Shown here: positions 7,934-9,566 of the stretch, piece after piece
Layout: the number at the start of each line of letters is the position of its first letter
How positions within the stretch are numbered: the first letter of the stretch is position 1
The notes under the pieces: generated by a model
What the model was told of the DNA's origin: nothing
The model's database searches: none
The model's input: only the letters and a program-made list of their open reading frames with translations
DNA from: Thermoanaerobaculia bacterium
Lineage (GTDB): Bacteria > Acidobacteriota > Thermoanaerobaculia > Gp7-AA8
DNA: 9,566 nt
Direction of reading: 5' to 3'
NCBI GenBank assembly: GCA_017883215.1
Contig: JADGOA010000125.1
Location: forward strand, 1-9,566
Program-made: the position numbers and the translations under genes

Positions 7934-7940
7934 CTCCCTT
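7934..7940 (-). promoter_or_regulatory. Ribosome-binding site deciding the GTG start of the MopB-family gene
   Basis: AAGGGAG lies seven bases before GTG 7926. Its first A is the last base of the upstream pentaheme gene's TGA stop, consistent with coupled translation. Together with the Tat motif it rules against the longer ATG frame from 7986. Confidence 0.75.
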
Positions 7941-8476
7941 CACCGATGACATGTCGTGCAGTCGACCGACACGTTCCGCTCTTCATGGCAGCCGATGCAG
8001 TCCGCCATCTTCAGCCGCCGCACGCGGCGCGGCGGCGAGGTCGTCAACGCGAAATTGCCGTGGCAGCGTTCGCAGCGGATCCCCGCCTTCACCACGTGCC
8101 GGCGATGCGAAAAGAAGACGTGCAGCGGTTCCTGGAAAAGGCTCTTCCACACCAGCGGCTGCTGCTCCTTCAACATCTTCACGAGCTTCGCTTCTCCGGC
8201 GCTCTTGCCCAGCGGCTCGGCGTGACAGGTCGAGCAGATGTCGCTCGCCGGCAGGCCGGAGAAGGTCTCGGTCTCATAGAAGGTGTGGCAGGTCGAGCAG
8301 CCGAGCTGGTTGTCGATCACGTGCTTTCGATGATTGAAGGCGATCGGCTGATCGACTGACGGCGAGCGGAACTGGCCGGTGACGAACCCGATCGCCGCCG
8401 CGGCGCAGAACGACACCGCAAATACGGCGATGGCCAGCCGCCGGTCGGGTACGCGCTCTGGTTCGCTGGATGTCAT
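7940..8476 (-). CDS. Membrane-anchored pentaheme cytochrome c (ActA/QrcA-like, class III/c7 fold)
   Basis: This is the cytochrome subunit expected to exchange electrons between the complex and periplasmic carriers. It has 178 residues from ATG 8476. A second ATG at 8497 would add seven residues, and neither site has a strong ribosome-binding sequence. One hydrophobic segment (about 13-33) with no clear cleavage site suggests an uncleaved N-terminal anchor with the heme domain in the periplasm. Five CxxCH motifs start at 60, 81, 135, 160 and 173. FNHRKH (47-52) and FFSHRRH (121-127) are the repeated histidine segments that supply axial ligands in class III and c7 cytochromes. Five hemes match ActA of alternative complex III; QrcA is described with six. 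It precedes the MopB gene by 13 bp, and that gene's ribosome-binding site begins at this gene's stop. Confidence 0.93.
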   Translation of the reverse strand: MTSSEPERVPDRRLAIAVFAVSFCAAAAIGFVTGQFRSPSVDQPIAFNHRKHVIDNQLGCSTCHTFYETETFSGLPASDICSTCHAEPLGKSAGEAKLVKMLKEQQPLVWKSLFQEPLHVFFSHRRHVVKAGIRCERCHGNFALTTSPPRRVRRLKMADCIGCHEERNVSVDCTTCHR

Positions 8477-8528
8477 GGCTGTCTCGCAGAAGGGCATGCG
8501 GAGCGATCGCGCCGCATCGCCTTTCTCG

Positions 8529-8855
8529 CTATTTCGCAGCGAACCCGCGGATCACCTTCACCAGCTCACTGAGCTGCTGAGCTGACAATTTGCTGCCGAA
8601 CTCCGGCATCTTGTTCTTGCCTGAAGCGACGGTCTTCTGCAGTTCGGCGTCGGCCAGTTTCTGCACTTCCGGCGAGCCGAGCGCTTTGGCGCCGACCTTC
8701 TTCCCCATCGGCGTGTTGCCGCTGCCGTCGGCGCCGTGACACGGCGAGCAACGCGACTTGAAGACGGCCGCGCCGTCGGCGGCGAGAGAGACACACGGCA
8801 ACGCCGCCACCAGCAACACCGCCACGACGAGGACCGTGAACGAACGAGCCTTCAT
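8529..8855 (-). CDS. Small soluble monoheme class I cytochrome c
   Basis: This is a periplasmic monoheme electron carrier of 108 residues. A signal peptide spans about 1-26 (ending SLAA) and the heme site is CSPCHG (36-41). It has a G-x-GNTPMG loop and a candidate axial Met83 in NKMPEFG. The C-terminal helix LSAQQLSELVKVIRGF is typical of cytochrome c6/c551-like or cbb3 subunit III-type domains. ATG 8855 has AAGGAG six bases upstream and overlaps the stop of the preceding gene as ATGA, so translation is probably coupled. Cys21 in ALPC does not form a good lipobox (Pro at -1), so a lipoprotein is less likely. By position it could be the partner of the pentaheme/MopB complex, the role ActE plays in ACIII; that role is inferred, not shown. 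Confidence 0.94.
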   Translation of the reverse strand: MKARSFTVLVVAVLLVAALPCVSLAADGAAVFKSRCSPCHGADGSGNTPMGKKVGAKALGSPEVQKLADAELQKTVASGKNKMPEFGSKLSAQQLSELVKVIRGFAAK

Positions 8856-9205
8856 TGCATTCTCCTTGCGCCGTCGGGAGGCGCGGTTGGAAACGAATCG
8901 GTCGAGAGGGTCACCGCGATGACGCGGTGAAGAGAGGTGAGCAGATTCAGAGGGGGCTCGGCGCGTGCCTGCCAGGCCGAGGCGGTGAGGTAGATCGTCA
9001 GGGCGATGTCTTCGACCATCGCGTCACCGTCGGCGGCACCGCGCTCGAGCACTTCACGGACCCGCAGGTAAAGTGCGCTCAGCAGATCGCTCTCGAGCTG
9101 ACCGGTGCCCATCCAGCGCCTGAGATCTTCCTCGGATGCGCGGATGAGGCGACGTGCCACATCGTCGAGCGGCTTCGCTGGTTGCGTCATGGACCGATTC
9201 GACAT
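8852..9205 (-). CDS. Small hypothetical protein heading the operon
   Basis: I do not recognise a family for this protein. From ATG 9205 it would have 117 residues; an internal ATG at 9190 (MTQPAKP) is an equally plausible start, and a TTG at 9259 is less so. No start has a strong ribosome-binding sequence. The product looks soluble and mostly helical, with acidic and basic segments such as RASEEDLRRWM and LYLRVREVLERG. It has no signal peptide, heme motif, cysteine pair or transmembrane segment. Reality is supported by its coupling to the cytochrome gene: its stop codon TGA overlaps the cytochrome ATG by four bases, and its last codons contain that gene's ribosome-binding site. It could be a cytoplasmic regulator or assembly factor, but nothing in the sequence proves this. 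Confidence 0.6.
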   Translation of the reverse strand: MSNRSMTQPAKPLDDVARRLIRASEEDLRRWMGTGQLESDLLSALYLRVREVLERGAADGDAMVEDIALTIYLTASAWQARAEPPLNLLTSLHRVIAVTLSTDSFPTAPPDGARRMQ

Positions 9206-9566
9206 AGCGCAAGCGAAGTGCCGCTGTGGCCGCCATCCGCGCCTAACGGCTATACGCAATGGTTTGAGGCGGTTAGCGGATTTCGCCGGATCGCGGGCCG
9301 CGCCGGGTCATGCAGAACTGCAAGGGGTGCAGCGGGGGATTTCGTGCATTCGTGCAGGGGGGGAGTGCATTGCGCGGGGCAGGCGCGGTGCCATCCTGAG
9401 CTGGCGAACGGCGCAGGTGCCGATGGAGCGGAAGTGACACTGTCATTCCGAGCCGGCGGAACCCCGCAGGGGTGGAGCGCGGCGAGGAATCCCCCGCCAC
9501 CCCGGGAGTGCGGGGGATCCCTCGCTGTCCTCCGCCGCTCCGCGGCTTCGGCAGCTCGGGATGACA
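9206..9566. other. Intergenic region upstream of the operon
   Basis: No convincing gene is seen here on either strand. A plus-strand frame of 110 codons (9105-9437) mostly runs antisense to the hypothetical gene and has no ribosome site or recognisable motif. The stretch contains six TGCA tetramers (9311-9369) and then a palindromic repeat (9441-9566). It should hold the operon promoter on the minus strand, but I could not identify a convincing -35/-10 or sigma-54 pair. Confidence 0.6.
9441..9566. repeat. Nested palindromic interspersed repeat at the window edge
   Basis: The outer arms TGTCATTCCGAGC (9441-9453) and GCTCGGGATGACA (9554-9566) are reverse complements with one mismatch. Inner arms 9482-9497 and 9510-9525 also pair over 16 bases with one mismatch, across a 12-base spacer. 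TGTCAT(C/T)CCGAGC ends with an inner GAGG(A/G)ATCCC core is a layout I recognise as a dispersed non-coding repeat in environmental bacterial genomes, though I cannot name the family. The right outer arm ends exactly at the window edge, so the element may be longer. Confidence 0.8.

Noticed and set aside
7927..7986. Longer start of the MopB-family gene at ATG 7986
   Set aside because: It overlaps the pentaheme gene by 47 bases and puts the twin-arginine motif about 25 residues in. GTG 7926 has a good ribosome site and places the motif at the N-terminus.
8788..8800. Lipobox in the monoheme cytochrome (ALPC)
   Set aside because: Proline at -1 is unsuitable for signal peptidase II, and a good signal peptidase I site (SLAA) follows.
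9241..9278. Integron attC-like pair GCCTAAC ... GTTAGCG
   Set aside because: The span is only 38 bp, shorter than attC sites. The second core does not fit GTTRRRY, and there is no integrase or cassette array.
9318..9334. Possible sigma-54 promoter (TGCAC ... TTGCA on the minus strand)
   Set aside because: The spacing between the GC and TTGC elements is too short by about two bases and the GG of the -24 box is missing.

Overview
The window is a high-GC segment in which every supportable gene lies on the minus strand. Read right to left (9205 to 1) it looks like one electron-transfer operon. It has eight genes: a small protein of unknown function, a monoheme cytochrome c, a membrane-anchored pentaheme cytochrome, a Tat-exported molybdopterin-oxidoreductase-family protein, a 4x[4Fe-4S] ferredoxin subunit, a 10-helix NrfD-family quinone-site membrane protein, a secreted cytochrome built of four repeated monoheme modules, and a decaheme OmcA/MtrC-type cytochrome cut by the window edge. 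Together they carry 20 CxxCH heme c sites and about five predicted [4Fe-4S] clusters.

Layout. Positions 9206-9566 hold no gene; they contain a cluster of TGCA tetramers and a nested palindromic repeat that reaches the window end. Positions 9205-3538 hold the tightly packed core: gaps are 52 bp or less, and there are 4-nt and 14-nt overlaps. Positions 3384-3537 hold a second palindromic element with perfect 34-bp arms. Positions 3383-2169 encode the four-module cytochrome. Positions 2033-2168 hold a third palindrome with 24-bp arms. Positions 2032-1 encode the decaheme cytochrome. The plus strand has only long GC-driven antisense ORFs that mirror real minus-strand genes.

How the parts may work together. 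The pentaheme, MopB, ferredoxin and NrfD quartet matches the composition of the Qrc complex and the A-B1-B2-C part of alternative complex III, which move electrons between the quinone pool and periplasmic cytochromes. The monoheme protein could take the ActE-like role of mobile or bound cytochrome. The four-module and decaheme cytochromes extend the chain outward, so the simplest inference is quinol oxidation coupled to extracellular or outer-surface electron transfer. Reverse flow into quinone is not excluded. No ActD, second NrfD (ActF) or outer-membrane porin is present; the last could lie beyond position 1.

Organism. High GC, Gram-negative-type multiheme cytochromes and three interspersed palindromes suggest a bacterium such as an Acidobacteriota member or another environmental phylum. 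This assignment is a low-confidence inference.
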